From the NCBI GenBank assembly GCA_018066965.1, contig JAGPVP010000081.1, forward strand, positions 40,451 to 104,450: DNA of 64,000 nt, read 5' to 3'. A program made the position numbers and the translations under genes. Source of the DNA: Zhongshania sp. (GTDB taxonomy: Bacteria; Pseudomonadota; Gammaproteobacteria; Pseudomonadales; Spongiibacteraceae). Of the stretch, positions 34,465 through 43,862 are shown in pieces; the stretch's first letter is position 1, and every line of letters begins with the position of its first letter. Below the pieces are notes generated by a model that was given only the letters and a program-made list of their open reading frames with translations, was not told where the DNA came from and did no database searches.

Positions 34465-35220
34465 TCAAACACCAAGGCGGTAAAACGCTGCGGCATTATC
34501 CCACAATACTTTCTTGGTTGCGGCATCGCCAAGGGCATTACCAATAATTTCAATATCGACAGGATTAAACGCACGCGGTGAACGGGTTGAAGGCAGATCG
34601 GTGCCAAACATAAGGGCGTCAGGATTAATTTCAAATAAGCGCTTTATCGCTTGGCTAACCGCAAAATCTACCCGACCAAAGCCGGTTGCTTTTACTCTGG
34701 CACCACTTTCTGCCAATTGGTACAGCAGAGGCAAGCCCTCTTTCGACAAGCCAAGGTGGTCAATGCTTATAGCGGGCAGTTGACAGAGCTTATCGGCAAA
34801 ATCTGTCAGCGTTTTACAATCTGCGTAGATTTCAATATGCCAACCCAGTAAGTCGTAGACCCGATGCGCAAACTCACAAAGATACTCACTGGTCTCCGAA
34901 CCACCGCGCCGCAAATTAAATCGCACTGCGCGCACGCCGTGGCTAGCTAGTAAGAGTAAATCGTCATCACTCACAGAAAAAGGCAACTGAGTCACGCCCA
35001 CAAAAGTGGGGCCCAGCGCAGCCAAAGCCGCAATTAAATAACTTTGATCAAAACTTTGAAAAGAACCAGAAACAACAGCACCACCACCCACACCTAAAGC
35101 GGCGGTTTGGCCCACGTAATCATCCACGGTAAAGGCATCAGGCAAATAGCCATCGTTACTAACCAAAGGAAAGATGGGGTCGATAATGTGTAGATGGGCG
35201 TCAAAAATCATATGCTGCAT
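34465..35220 (-). CDS. Amidohydrolase-family (Amidohydro_2) metal-dependent hydrolase
   Basis: 251 residues, TIM-barrel hydrolase. Metal ligands: HLHII near the start (FDAHLH), and Asp in LMFGTDLPSTR near residue 215. The first ATG (35220) or the ATG at 35211 (MIFDAHLH) may be used. Similar to 2-pyrone-4,6-dicarboxylate lactonase and TIM-barrel decarboxylases, but the exact reaction is not evident. The enzyme stands alone; the 277-bp gap downstream of it (34188-34464) has no gene, only a direct repeat of CTAGTAATT near 34215 and 34259. Confidence 0.78.
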   Translation of the reverse strand: MQHMIFDAHLHIIDPIFPLVSNDGYLPDAFTVDDYVGQTAALGVGGGAVVSGSFQSFDQSYLIAALAALGPTFVGVTQLPFSVSDDDLLLLASHGVRAVRFNLRRGGSETSEYLCEFAHRVYDLLGWHIEIYADCKTLTDFADKLCQLPAISIDHLGLSKEGLPLLYQLAESGARVKATGFGRVDFAVSQAIKRLFEINPDALMFGTDLPSTRSPRAFNPVDIEIIGNALGDAATKKVLWDNAAAFYRLGV

Positions 35221-35339
35221 ACCGCTCTCACCTCCGCCAGCTATTGTATAAGCCTGCGTATCAGCAACTTTTATTATTGAATTTTGGATATTTCGTGAAT
35301 TCCATCAACATTCGCAGATTTATGTCTTAAAAGCAATGC

Positions 35340-36614
35340 TCAAAAAATATCCACATTCAATGCCGCTAAGCGGTTCTTGGCCTCTATCCATTGCGACATA
35401 TATTGATGACTTTTTAGGGTCTGTTGCCTGAGCATAAGACTATTAAAGTGACCCAGCCGATGAGCAGATAAATTACACCGCAACGCATCTATACACGATG
35501 CAAATTGAGACAAATACACATCACGATCATAACGTGAACGAATTAAACTCTTACCATTGGCCTGGGCTACCCGCCAATCATTTTCGGTTTGATAAAGTCT
35601 TACCGTTGCCGAGGCAAATTCATCCGCGAACTGTTCAGAAAATAATGGCGAACCGTTGATAACCGCCCCACTCCACGGCATCTCACCGCACATTGCCTCT
35701 GCACCAATGTCGCTAGTAACTGAGGGCGTACCGCATTCCATTGCCTCTAATAATTTACCTTTTTGACCTGCACCAAAGCGCAGTGGCGCCAAACACAAGC
35801 GCGCGGAACTCACAACATCGGCTGCACTTTTTGCCCAACCTTTAATTAGAAAGCCAAGTTTTTCATTATGAAGTTGCAGTGCTTTTGGCGGGGGATACGC
35901 ACCATAAACATGGCACTCGACATTCGGTAGTGATTTACGAATTTTCGGCCAGATATATGCACGCAAATACTGCACCGCATCCCAATTTGGCGCGTGCCTA
36001 AAGTTACCAATGACAACGCAATGCTGGCGCTCTTCAAAATCGCGCCATGCAGAAAAATCGTCGGTGCTTTTATCAGACAACAAAGGCATATAATGTAGTA
36101 TATCTGGCGCAACGTCATAGCCGGTTTGCAACAGCTTAAGCTCGTACTCAGAAATTATCAGACTAAGATCACAGCGCCAAATGGCCGCGACTTCTCGCTG
36201 CGCGAGCTCACCAAACAGATCGCTACGTTGAACCTCTCGCCCCTGTTTTAATGCCTGATGACGAGCGTGGCGCAAGCAATGTAAGTCTTCGGTATCGAGA
36301 ATTCTTAATGCCGATTCACAGCAGCGCTCGACGCGCCAAGCAAATTGCTCCTCGGTAAAAAAGCGATCAAAGACGACAATATCTGGCTGCAAATTAGTAA
36401 TGAACGTATCAAAACTAACGCAATTTAAGGCAATGTCTGCAGCTGTGACGTTCAACGCTTCTAAATCAACACTATGCTCGCCACGCTGCGCGGCACTGGC
36501 AAATGTCACCGCCGCTCCGCGACGCTGAAAAACCCCAATTAAATCCATCATGCGCCGTCCGGCGGCGGATGAATTTGGTTCCGGCCAAACATAGCCGATG
36601 AACAATACCTTCAA
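35340..36614 (-). CDS. GT4-type glycosyltransferase
   Basis: 424 residues with a GT-B fold. N-terminal domain: MKVLFIGYVWPEPNSSAAGRR. C-terminal donor domain: VIGNFRHAPNWDAVQYLRAYIWPKIR, VECHVYGAYPP, FLIKGWAKSAADVVSSARLCLAPLRFGAGQKGKLLEAMECGTPSVTSDIGAEAM, the usual donor nucleotide-binding Glu/Gly-rich motif. Cytoplasmic, sugar unknown. It lies 107 bp after bcsC on the same strand, so it may belong to the cellulose or envelope polysaccharide group, but a promoter in the gap is equally possible. Confidence 0.84.
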   Translation of the reverse strand: MKVLFIGYVWPEPNSSAAGRRMMDLIGVFQRRGAAVTFASAAQRGEHSVDLEALNVTAADIALNCVSFDTFITNLQPDIVVFDRFFTEEQFAWRVERCCESALRILDTEDLHCLRHARHQALKQGREVQRSDLFGELAQREVAAIWRCDLSLIISEYELKLLQTGYDVAPDILHYMPLLSDKSTDDFSAWRDFEERQHCVVIGNFRHAPNWDAVQYLRAYIWPKIRKSLPNVECHVYGAYPPPKALQLHNEKLGFLIKGWAKSAADVVSSARLCLAPLRFGAGQKGKLLEAMECGTPSVTSDIGAEAMCGEMPWSGAVINGSPLFSEQFADEFASATVRLYQTENDWRVAQANGKSLIRSRYDRDVYLSQFASCIDALRCNLSAHRLGHFNSLMLRQQTLKSHQYMSQWIEAKNRLAALNVDIF

Positions 36615-36721
36615 GCCACGCTCCTATTTATTTGCCACCCCATTTTGCTCGATATTGAGCACACCATAGCGAACATATTTTTACTATCTAGCATAAACCA
36701 CGTGGCGGTCTAGCATCACAC

Positions 36722-39700
36722 TTAATCAAATTCACCATAGGGAATAGGTGGCTCCGGCGGTGTCCAAATAGGCTGCCAGCGATCCGTAAAGGTATATTTG
36801 GCATACATTACTATGTGATTAGGTTCATAAAAATCGGCGCGCTGAACATCCGCTGCCAAACCGACATACCACCTATCACTGACCCGCTTTTCAATTGCCG
36901 CCTCGAGAGCATAGCCAAATCCACCACCAGATGAACTGCCGCTACCCAGTAAATAGGGTGCATCTTCACTCGACCACGAATTCGACACCGATGCCGCCAA
37001 TAAATAAGACCACGTTGAACCTGAGCGACCATAATACCTAACCGGCAAAGACACCGAGACATAGTTCTGGGGACTAAAATACGCGCCATGCCGCAACGTT
37101 GTTTCACTTAAATTTTTATCGTATTGAAAATGCAGAATATTCAAACCAATCCGAAATTTGCGATCTTCCTCATCAATTAGTCGATGATAAACACCGCCAA
37201 GCACACCAAGTCGAGTATTGTCTTCAACTTGATCACCGCTCATTAAGTGATACTGAATGCTTGCCCAATATCCATTGGCACCACCAAGATCATAACTCAA
37301 GCCAAGCTTGGCGCCGCTGCGTAAAACCCCTCCCCATTCTGTACCAGAAAAGCTAGCACCCACCGGCACTTGCATTCCGGCGTATGCCAAAGTCGTGCTC
37401 ACCTCAGGCCGCTGAGACAGCACCGCATTCCAGCCCACCTCACCGACGCTACCTTTAACCCCAACGCCGCCGACCAAACTAGACTTACGAAAACCTAGCG
37501 GCGTAGTACCAATATCGGCATGCCAGCGCTCTGCTTCCCAGCCAATGCCCAGCGCAATCCCACTGGCCGATTCAGCAAAGGGTATTCTGGTAATAGTGCT
37601 TGGCGGCAAGGCGTCGGGATCTAGGTAGTCGACTGTGCCAGAATCAACCGTCACGTAATCTACCCGCAATAATAAATGACCATCTAAAGACGGTATCGGC
37701 CAGCGGATTTCTACTGGTATTTGTGAAGTCGTGTCTTTACCACTGCGAAAACTGTGGTCCAAACCAAATTTTATGTAACCATCGCGTCTGTCACGCAATT
37801 CAGTCAACGTGGATTTCACGCTACTAGTTAACCAATATTTTTCATCTGCCGAGTCGTACAACTGACGCTGATTTAGTTGCTCACCTGCGGCACTAGGACG
37901 TTCTTCGATTCGTGCTTGGCGCAATGCCGCGTAGGCAAACTGCTCTGTTTCATCCCAATTACGCAGTTGCTTTTCTAACAGCATCGCCTCTCTAAGTTGC
38001 TGCGCGCCAACATTTTTGCGCCCTTTCAATACGTCCATGTAACGCTTGCGCTCAGTCAGCGCCTGCGCGTCTTGTAGAACACTGGCAATCTCTAATATCT
38101 CGCTCGCTGTTAAGTTTGCACTAGCGGTCAACAGGTCGTCGCTTTGGGCAATCATTTCAGCTTGATTACCCATTTGCGCGGTAATTTTTAGCAAACTAAT
38201 TCGAGCTTGAATCTGACCTGTACCGGCATTTTCAACCGCACGCTGATACATCGAATAAGCAATGACTATCTCACCTCGCTCAGCGTAATACTGGGCTCGA
38301 GCAAGATCGTACTCTAAAGAGAGCTCATTAATTTTCGCCTGCTCTGCTGGCGAAAAATTCTTAAGTGAAAATCGCTGCTGCCACTGTATAAATTGATCAA
38401 ATTGTTCTAAGGCTAGAAGTAAATAGCCGTAATCTAACTGCGCAGCAAACGCCCACTTATCATCCGGTGAGAGCGTTGCCGCAATCTTTTCTGCACGCTT
38501 GTGCTCATTCAAATCAAGACAAATATTAGCAAGGCGTAATAAGGCCGTTGGCTGCTTGTGATACTGCTGCGCCATTTGATCTAGAATTCGGCCGCGTTCA
38601 AGCGAATCTTGTGTAGTCGGTGCTTGAACCTCAGCTAGCGTCTTATCCAGCTGTAATCGCATTAAATTACTTTGCATAGCTGTACTGCGCTGCGGCTCAG
38701 GGATACTCTCTAGCGCTGTTATTGCTCCCGACACATCGCCTCGACCAGACAGATACAAGCCGTAGGAAAACAACATTTCTGAGCGCTTATCGTTAGCTGC
38801 CCAATCTCGCATGAGTGCATCTGCACGCACCTCTTCTTCCACTGCAACTAATGCATTTGCGATATCTGAACGCTGCCAAGGCGACTCTGGTTTAAGTGAA
38901 ATTAAACGTTCAATCACACCGAGATAAGCCTCGACATTACCGTAAGGATTAGTACGATTAAGCGCTTCCATCTCCTCTTCAATTTTTAGACTCTGGAGTT
39001 GCGAGGCAATGCGCTGTTGTTGAAACTGGGTATATTCAGTGTCGACTAGCTTCAAGGCGGCACGACGGTTAACTAAAGCTTGGCGTAATTCCACTCGCCC
39101 CCACAATGCCGATCGGTTACCTGGGTCACGGCGCAACGCTTCAGAATAATACGCATCCGCCCTCAGCGGCTTGCCTCGAGCCAGTGTAAGTTCCGCCAAG
39201 GCAATGTAGGTTTCCGCCGCTGCAGGGTTCAACTCCAAGGCTATTTTTAATTGTTCATCCGCTTGTTCATACTGACCTTTTTTAATTAAGGCCTCTGCCT
39301 TCCGCAAACTAGACCAATATTGGCTAGCCTTAATTAAACTAAGCCATTTATTAACCTGATCTGGGTCTTCGTTGTACTGCGCCGCCTTTTTAAAATACTG
39401 CACGGCGTGCTCATGGTCACCGCGACGCAAGTAAATAATACCTAAACCACCGAGCACCTCGGCGTCTTCAGCACGTCCTTGCAAGGCGTAGCGCAGTTGT
39501 TTTTCGGCTTCGACAAGTCGATTAGCATCTAGCAAGACAAGGCCGTGCTTTTTAGCTCGATAATAGGGGTTCTTTAAACGCTCTAATTCTTCTTGTTGCT
39601 GGTTCAACACATTGCTATAGGCATTTTGAATATTTAAATCATCAGGATAACGCACTGCCAAAAGCGCATAATCTTTCATTACTGAATCTGTCGCCGGTAG

Positions 39701-40495
39701 CCTGCCTAAGGCCCGAAGCCAGGCATCGGCGGCACGCTTGCCAATACCATCGCCCTGTGCCAATCGCTGATATGTCGCCAGCGCTAAAGGATCGCTGGGC
39801 TTACGTCGACTGCGAAAATCAGCGAGAGCTAATTCTAGTATTGCAAAGTTAGGATATTGATTATTTAAGCTCAGTAATTCACCCAATACATAGGCGTCAT
39901 TACCTTTAACGTGGGCCAGCAAATCTAAGCGTTCAAGCTCTAATTTTAGGGTTGGCATACCGTCGGCGAAAAGCTGATTGTAGATAACGAGCGCATCGTC
40001 GTAGCGCTCCGCTCGCTGAAATAAGCGCGCTTGCTGCATACTATCTTTTTGACTACTTACACTCGCAATATAAGACGCTAATTGCCGCGTCTCGACCGTA
40101 TTAGCCGCGTGTAATTCACGATTTTTTAGAACAGCTTTTGCGGCGCTCAAATCATCGTCAGCGATCGCGATATACGCCTGAAAGAAAGCCACTGCAGGAT
40201 TTTGTGGATCTATCGCGAATAGCCGATCTAGCGCACTTTCTAATAATTCTCGGCGCTCCAGTAAATCGGCAACGTGCATTTGACGTACTAGCTCTGCCGC
40301 CAAAGCTTTATCGGCGTTACCGATATCAACAGCCTCTGCAGTGACGCTTTCAAACCCCGTCTGCACATCAGTTGATGACTCTGCTTGGTCTGCCGTTCCG
40401 CTGTAAAACCGCTGGTACAGTAAACCGCAGAATAGCACCAATACACCGAAGTAAACCCACCGTTTAAGATTCAAGACGAACACCCAGACTGCCAA
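36722..40495 (-). CDS. bcsC: BcsC cellulose export barrel with TPR scaffold
   Basis: 1257 residues. After an N-terminal hydrophobic helix (about residues 13-30) there are about 18-20 TPR-like repeats, e.g. AEVLGGLGIIYLRRGDHEHAVQYFKKAA, which hold the periplasmic chain; then a 16-strand-type outer-membrane barrel (residues about 930-1257) ending PPIPYGEFD, much like E. coli BcsC. The start is ambiguous: TTG 40495, GTG 40483 or TTG 40474 (overlapping the bcsZ stop). The hydrophobic helix could be an uncleaved anchor, as no clear signal-peptidase site follows. It exports the glucan made by BcsA-BcsB. Confidence 0.92.
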   Translation of the reverse strand: MAVWVFVLNLKRWVYFGVLVLFCGLLYQRFYSGTADQAESSTDVQTGFESVTAEAVDIGNADKALAAELVRQMHVADLLERRELLESALDRLFAIDPQNPAVAFFQAYIAIADDDLSAAKAVLKNRELHAANTVETRQLASYIASVSSQKDSMQQARLFQRAERYDDALVIYNQLFADGMPTLKLELERLDLLAHVKGNDAYVLGELLSLNNQYPNFAILELALADFRSRRKPSDPLALATYQRLAQGDGIGKRAADAWLRALGRLPATDSVMKDYALLAVRYPDDLNIQNAYSNVLNQQQEELERLKNPYYRAKKHGLVLLDANRLVEAEKQLRYALQGRAEDAEVLGGLGIIYLRRGDHEHAVQYFKKAAQYNEDPDQVNKWLSLIKASQYWSSLRKAEALIKKGQYEQADEQLKIALELNPAAAETYIALAELTLARGKPLRADAYYSEALRRDPGNRSALWGRVELRQALVNRRAALKLVDTEYTQFQQQRIASQLQSLKIEEEMEALNRTNPYGNVEAYLGVIERLISLKPESPWQRSDIANALVAVEEEVRADALMRDWAANDKRSEMLFSYGLYLSGRGDVSGAITALESIPEPQRSTAMQSNLMRLQLDKTLAEVQAPTTQDSLERGRILDQMAQQYHKQPTALLRLANICLDLNEHKRAEKIAATLSPDDKWAFAAQLDYGYLLLALEQFDQFIQWQQRFSLKNFSPAEQAKINELSLEYDLARAQYYAERGEIVIAYSMYQRAVENAGTGQIQARISLLKITAQMGNQAEMIAQSDDLLTASANLTASEILEIASVLQDAQALTERKRYMDVLKGRKNVGAQQLREAMLLEKQLRNWDETEQFAYAALRQARIEERPSAAGEQLNQRQLYDSADEKYWLTSSVKSTLTELRDRRDGYIKFGLDHSFRSGKDTTSQIPVEIRWPIPSLDGHLLLRVDYVTVDSGTVDYLDPDALPPSTITRIPFAESASGIALGIGWEAERWHADIGTTPLGFRKSSLVGGVGVKGSVGEVGWNAVLSQRPEVSTTLAYAGMQVPVGASFSGTEWGGVLRSGAKLGLSYDLGGANGYWASIQYHLMSGDQVEDNTRLGVLGGVYHRLIDEEDRKFRIGLNILHFQYDKNLSETTLRHGAYFSPQNYVSVSLPVRYYGRSGSTWSYLLAASVSNSWSSEDAPYLLGSGSSSGGGFGYALEAAIEKRVSDRWYVGLAADVQRADFYEPNHIVMYAKYTFTDRWQPIWTPPEPPIPYGEFD

Positions 40496-41607
40496 GCGGG
40501 CACTAGGGCACCAGCCGCAGTAAAATGGTAAAACCCTTGATCCCAGCCTGTGCCAAACAAACTTAATACACTGGCGTAGTAGCGATTATTGCCGTCCGCA
40601 GATGCCCATACCTGCGTGGCGCGCTGTCGCTGTTCAGCCAGTACTAAGGGCATATCGTACTGACTTAGGAATGGCAGTAAGGCTGCAGAAAAGCCCGCGG
40701 GACCGTTCCCTACATAGACGCCATTTTCAGTATTTATTTTTTCTGGTGGCGCGGCATTCTTTTTAGTCGCCTCAGCCATCGGCGCCATGGTGGCAAGAAG
40801 CTGCGCTCGTTCAGGATGCTCGACGGCCAACATTCCGACCCATAAATAAGTCCGTATGGCGTCGTAACTGCCCACCCCAAGCGACCAATTATTGCTGTCT
40901 TTACTTGCCGTAATGTCTACCCAATCAGGTGTAAATCCAGCCGACGACGATTGAAGTATTAATTTGGCAGTACTGTCAGAAATACCTTGCCAGTCTTGTT
41001 TTGGGTATAGCTTGGCAAAGCGATCTAATATCTGCAACGGCGCGTAGCTCGGATTCAGCCGGAATGATGTTGGCGTATTATTAAAGCCTTTCGGGGCTGG
41101 CAAAATGCTTAGACCCAAATTCGGTACGTCGACCACTTCATACTGCCGAATTTGCTCAAGCAATAAATACCCAAGTGACGTGTAGTAATAGTGATTCCAT
41201 AAGCGCCCCGCTTCAATCAGGCTGTAGGCAATCCACAAATCTGAATCAGAGGCTGAATTACTATCAAGCACGCCGTAGGCAGACGTCGAACGCGGCGTGG
41301 CATCCTGATCCAAGCGCCCCCACAACCAGGCAGGGAGATAGGTACCTAAGTCTCCCCCTGCCAGCTGACCCTGTGTCCAGTGCAGTAGTTGATCAAAGCT
41401 TGCGCGATCATTGGCAACCAATGCAAAGAACATGGCGTAAGACTGACCTTCGGATGTCGTAATTTGCCGTGTATCGCTGCCGTCGACAACCCGACCATCT
41501 TGAATATACGCTGCTTTAAAAGACTCCCAATGCGACCAGGCACAGTGCTCGGCCGCAAACACTTGTAACGGCAATAACACGGCGATTATCAACCAGGCTC
41601 GCCTCAC
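40471..41607 (-). CDS. bcsZ: BcsZ periplasmic endo-1,4-beta-glucanase (GH8)
   Basis: 378 residues, family GH8. Signal peptide ends VFA-AE. Catalytic acid Glu in TSEGQSYAMFFAL and Asp in GSYDAIRTYLWVGML are kept, as in E. coli BcsZ. It trims nascent cellulose in the periplasm. GTG start overlaps the bcsB stop as TAGTG; 3' end overlaps the start of bcsC by about 25 bp. One of six co-directional bcs genes, transcribed from 47494 down. Confidence 0.94.
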   Translation of the reverse strand: MRRAWLIIAVLLPLQVFAAEHCAWSHWESFKAAYIQDGRVVDGSDTRQITTSEGQSYAMFFALVANDRASFDQLLHWTQGQLAGGDLGTYLPAWLWGRLDQDATPRSTSAYGVLDSNSASDSDLWIAYSLIEAGRLWNHYYYTSLGYLLLEQIRQYEVVDVPNLGLSILPAPKGFNNTPTSFRLNPSYAPLQILDRFAKLYPKQDWQGISDSTAKLILQSSSAGFTPDWVDITASKDSNNWSLGVGSYDAIRTYLWVGMLAVEHPERAQLLATMAPMAEATKKNAAPPEKINTENGVYVGNGPAGFSAALLPFLSQYDMPLVLAEQRQRATQVWASADGNNRYYASVLSLFGTGWDQGFYHFTAAGALVPAWQSGCSS

Positions 41608-43862
41608 TATTCGTCCTCGCCGGCACGTAAGCGCTTGGCGGCAATTTGATTAAGAATTCGCCAAAAAACCACTACCAACATCCCAATCAACAAGGCCGCA
41701 CATACCAGCAGCAGGAATGGGTGCTCGGAAAAGTGATACCAAATTAACTGCCATATCGGCAGCTTGCCAACGTAGTAGCGATCACCCACTAAATAACTGC
41801 TAACGCTGTCTTCTCTAAACACCGACACGGAACCAAACATCGCCGAAATTTTGCCACTATCATTAAATACGGCACTTACTTTCGCCAAATCCTCGGCACT
41901 AGCCGCCATCACCGCAATAACACTTTTACCCGGACTATACGGCGACTCGACACCCACTAATGCGGCAAGCCCACCGGTTGCACTCACATTCACATTTTCA
42001 GCAATCTCATTATCTATCGAGCGACCATTTTCACCGATATTGAGAGAAGCTTGCTGGTTTCGAACCGGCCGAGAAATAGCCCGATTGGTTTGGCTTAAAA
42101 TCATGGGTAGCGCTTCGGCATCGCCCATTGCCGTGCTCAGCGCAGGCGTTACGCTGATTGCCAAAATATCTTTATTTTGTAATTGCTCTGGCTCCCAGTC
42201 GTTAATAACTGTCACACCCACAGCAGGGTAGCCCGAGCTTGCGCCGATAAACCCTAGCAGTTGTAGATAGGTTTCAATCTCTTGCTTCGCCAACGTTTTG
42301 GGCAGCACTATCGCAGTCTCACTCAAGTCTGCCATCCGCGTAAACGGGAAGCCGGCGTTCGCAAAGGCACGCAAACTCGGCATTTCGATATAATGCGGGT
42401 AACCCGAAAAGTCGACACTAGAACTGCCATCCACAACCGCTTTTGGTGGCGCAGCAGGCAGCGTTTTACACGCGCCACTGCTTATACTAGTGAAAGCAAA
42501 CTGAAACTCTAATTGGTTTTTACTGCCAACTTTAAACGCGGGAATACGAACTAGATCACCGCCGTTAAAACTGTCTGTTAGCAAGGGAATTCGAACGCGC
42601 TTTTCATCACCACTGATACCCCGCTCATTCAAATTAAACGCTTCTACAAACTGCTTATTAATCGACACACTCATGCGCGAGCCGTCAAAATCTTTATAGG
42701 GAGGCGAATAGCGGTACTGCAAGTCCATAGGAATACCGCGGCTACGCCAAGTAAATAAATCTGGGGGCAACTGCAATGTAATATTAACCGGCGCCGCATT
42801 GCGGCCAGTTATTTGTAAATCTTGCTTACTTTTTACCAGCTCCGAAAACATGACTGGCCGGTCGGTACGCACCCAATTTGGCGCGTCGTAGGGCTTACGC
42901 GGGGCGGCTTGCAAGGCGCGATTAATCTCAGCCACCGAGCCGGTGAGCACTGAATTACCCAAGGCCAAGCCCTTAACCGCCGTGAGTAACTCTTCGGTAT
43001 CACTACCCATTATCAATAACAATTTAATATAGGGATTTTCGGGGTCGCTTATGACTTGCAGGGTCGGTTTGTTTGCCGGCGGATAATCTTTTAAAAACTC
43101 AGGCCGCTCGTCATTTGTCATAAACACCAGCGCATGCTGCTCAGGCTGTGTGTTTATGTGCACAGGGAACTCTGCACCGCGCCATTGCGACAAAGCGCCA
43201 AAATATGACGCCGTTATACCTGCCGCCTTCATTAATTCAATACTAGCTGATTTAGGAATCACCATCGGTAAAACTAGTTTGGTAAACTCTCTCTCGTCGA
43301 AAAATGGCGCAGGTAAAAAACCTAGCTCATTGCGCAAACGAATTTTACGTGACGTAATATGCAAGCGACTATTTTTACTGATTTCTGCCCAAATACTTTG
43401 ATCATCAGGATTCCAACACTCAAGATCTAAGTGACCAATCAGCTCAATGCGAACTTGGTTATAGTTTGAGAAGAACCGAGCGTCTAGGGGAATTTTAGTT
43501 TCAACTAACTCACCCTGCTTACCTTCCTCTATCGCAACTACGTCCATTAACTCCTGATTAAAATATACTTTTAAATGGGAGAATTTTGATTGTAAGGCCG
43601 GCGACGGTGTAAAGCGCAAATCTAACTCACCACCGGTAATGACCTCGTCAAGTCGCGAACCAAAGCCTATATAGGTATCACTTTTACTGCCCTGCAATTC
43701 AATAGAGTTGGCGTAACCTAAATCACTAAGCAGAAAATCACGCTCAATAATTTTTGGTCCATCATCAACTTGCGCGGACAGCGGTTCACCGTAACTTAAT
43801 GGCGCAAACAAAATTGCCGCGAATACCGCGATCATGACAAGACGAATTTTGGCAACACTCAT
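41607..43862 (-). CDS. bcsB: BcsB cellulose synthase periplasmic subunit
   Basis: 751 residues: signal peptide ending SYG-EP, two carbohydrate-binding/flavodoxin-like pairs (e.g. IIERDFLLSDLGYANSIELQG, PVMFSELVKS), and a C-terminal anchor helix PFLLLVCAALLIGMLVVVFW that docks on BcsA. BcsB guides the polymer from BcsA across the periplasm. ATG overlaps the bcsA stop as ATGA. Length is near E. coli BcsB (779). Confidence 0.94.
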   Translation of the reverse strand: MSVAKIRLVMIAVFAAILFAPLSYGEPLSAQVDDGPKIIERDFLLSDLGYANSIELQGSKSDTYIGFGSRLDEVITGGELDLRFTPSPALQSKFSHLKVYFNQELMDVVAIEEGKQGELVETKIPLDARFFSNYNQVRIELIGHLDLECWNPDDQSIWAEISKNSRLHITSRKIRLRNELGFLPAPFFDEREFTKLVLPMVIPKSASIELMKAAGITASYFGALSQWRGAEFPVHINTQPEQHALVFMTNDERPEFLKDYPPANKPTLQVISDPENPYIKLLLIMGSDTEELLTAVKGLALGNSVLTGSVAEINRALQAAPRKPYDAPNWVRTDRPVMFSELVKSKQDLQITGRNAAPVNITLQLPPDLFTWRSRGIPMDLQYRYSPPYKDFDGSRMSVSINKQFVEAFNLNERGISGDEKRVRIPLLTDSFNGGDLVRIPAFKVGSKNQLEFQFAFTSISSGACKTLPAAPPKAVVDGSSSVDFSGYPHYIEMPSLRAFANAGFPFTRMADLSETAIVLPKTLAKQEIETYLQLLGFIGASSGYPAVGVTVINDWEPEQLQNKDILAISVTPALSTAMGDAEALPMILSQTNRAISRPVRNQQASLNIGENGRSIDNEIAENVNVSATGGLAALVGVESPYSPGKSVIAVMAASAEDLAKVSAVFNDSGKISAMFGSVSVFREDSVSSYLVGDRYYVGKLPIWQLIWYHFSEHPFLLLVCAALLIGMLVVVFWRILNQIAAKRLRAGEDE

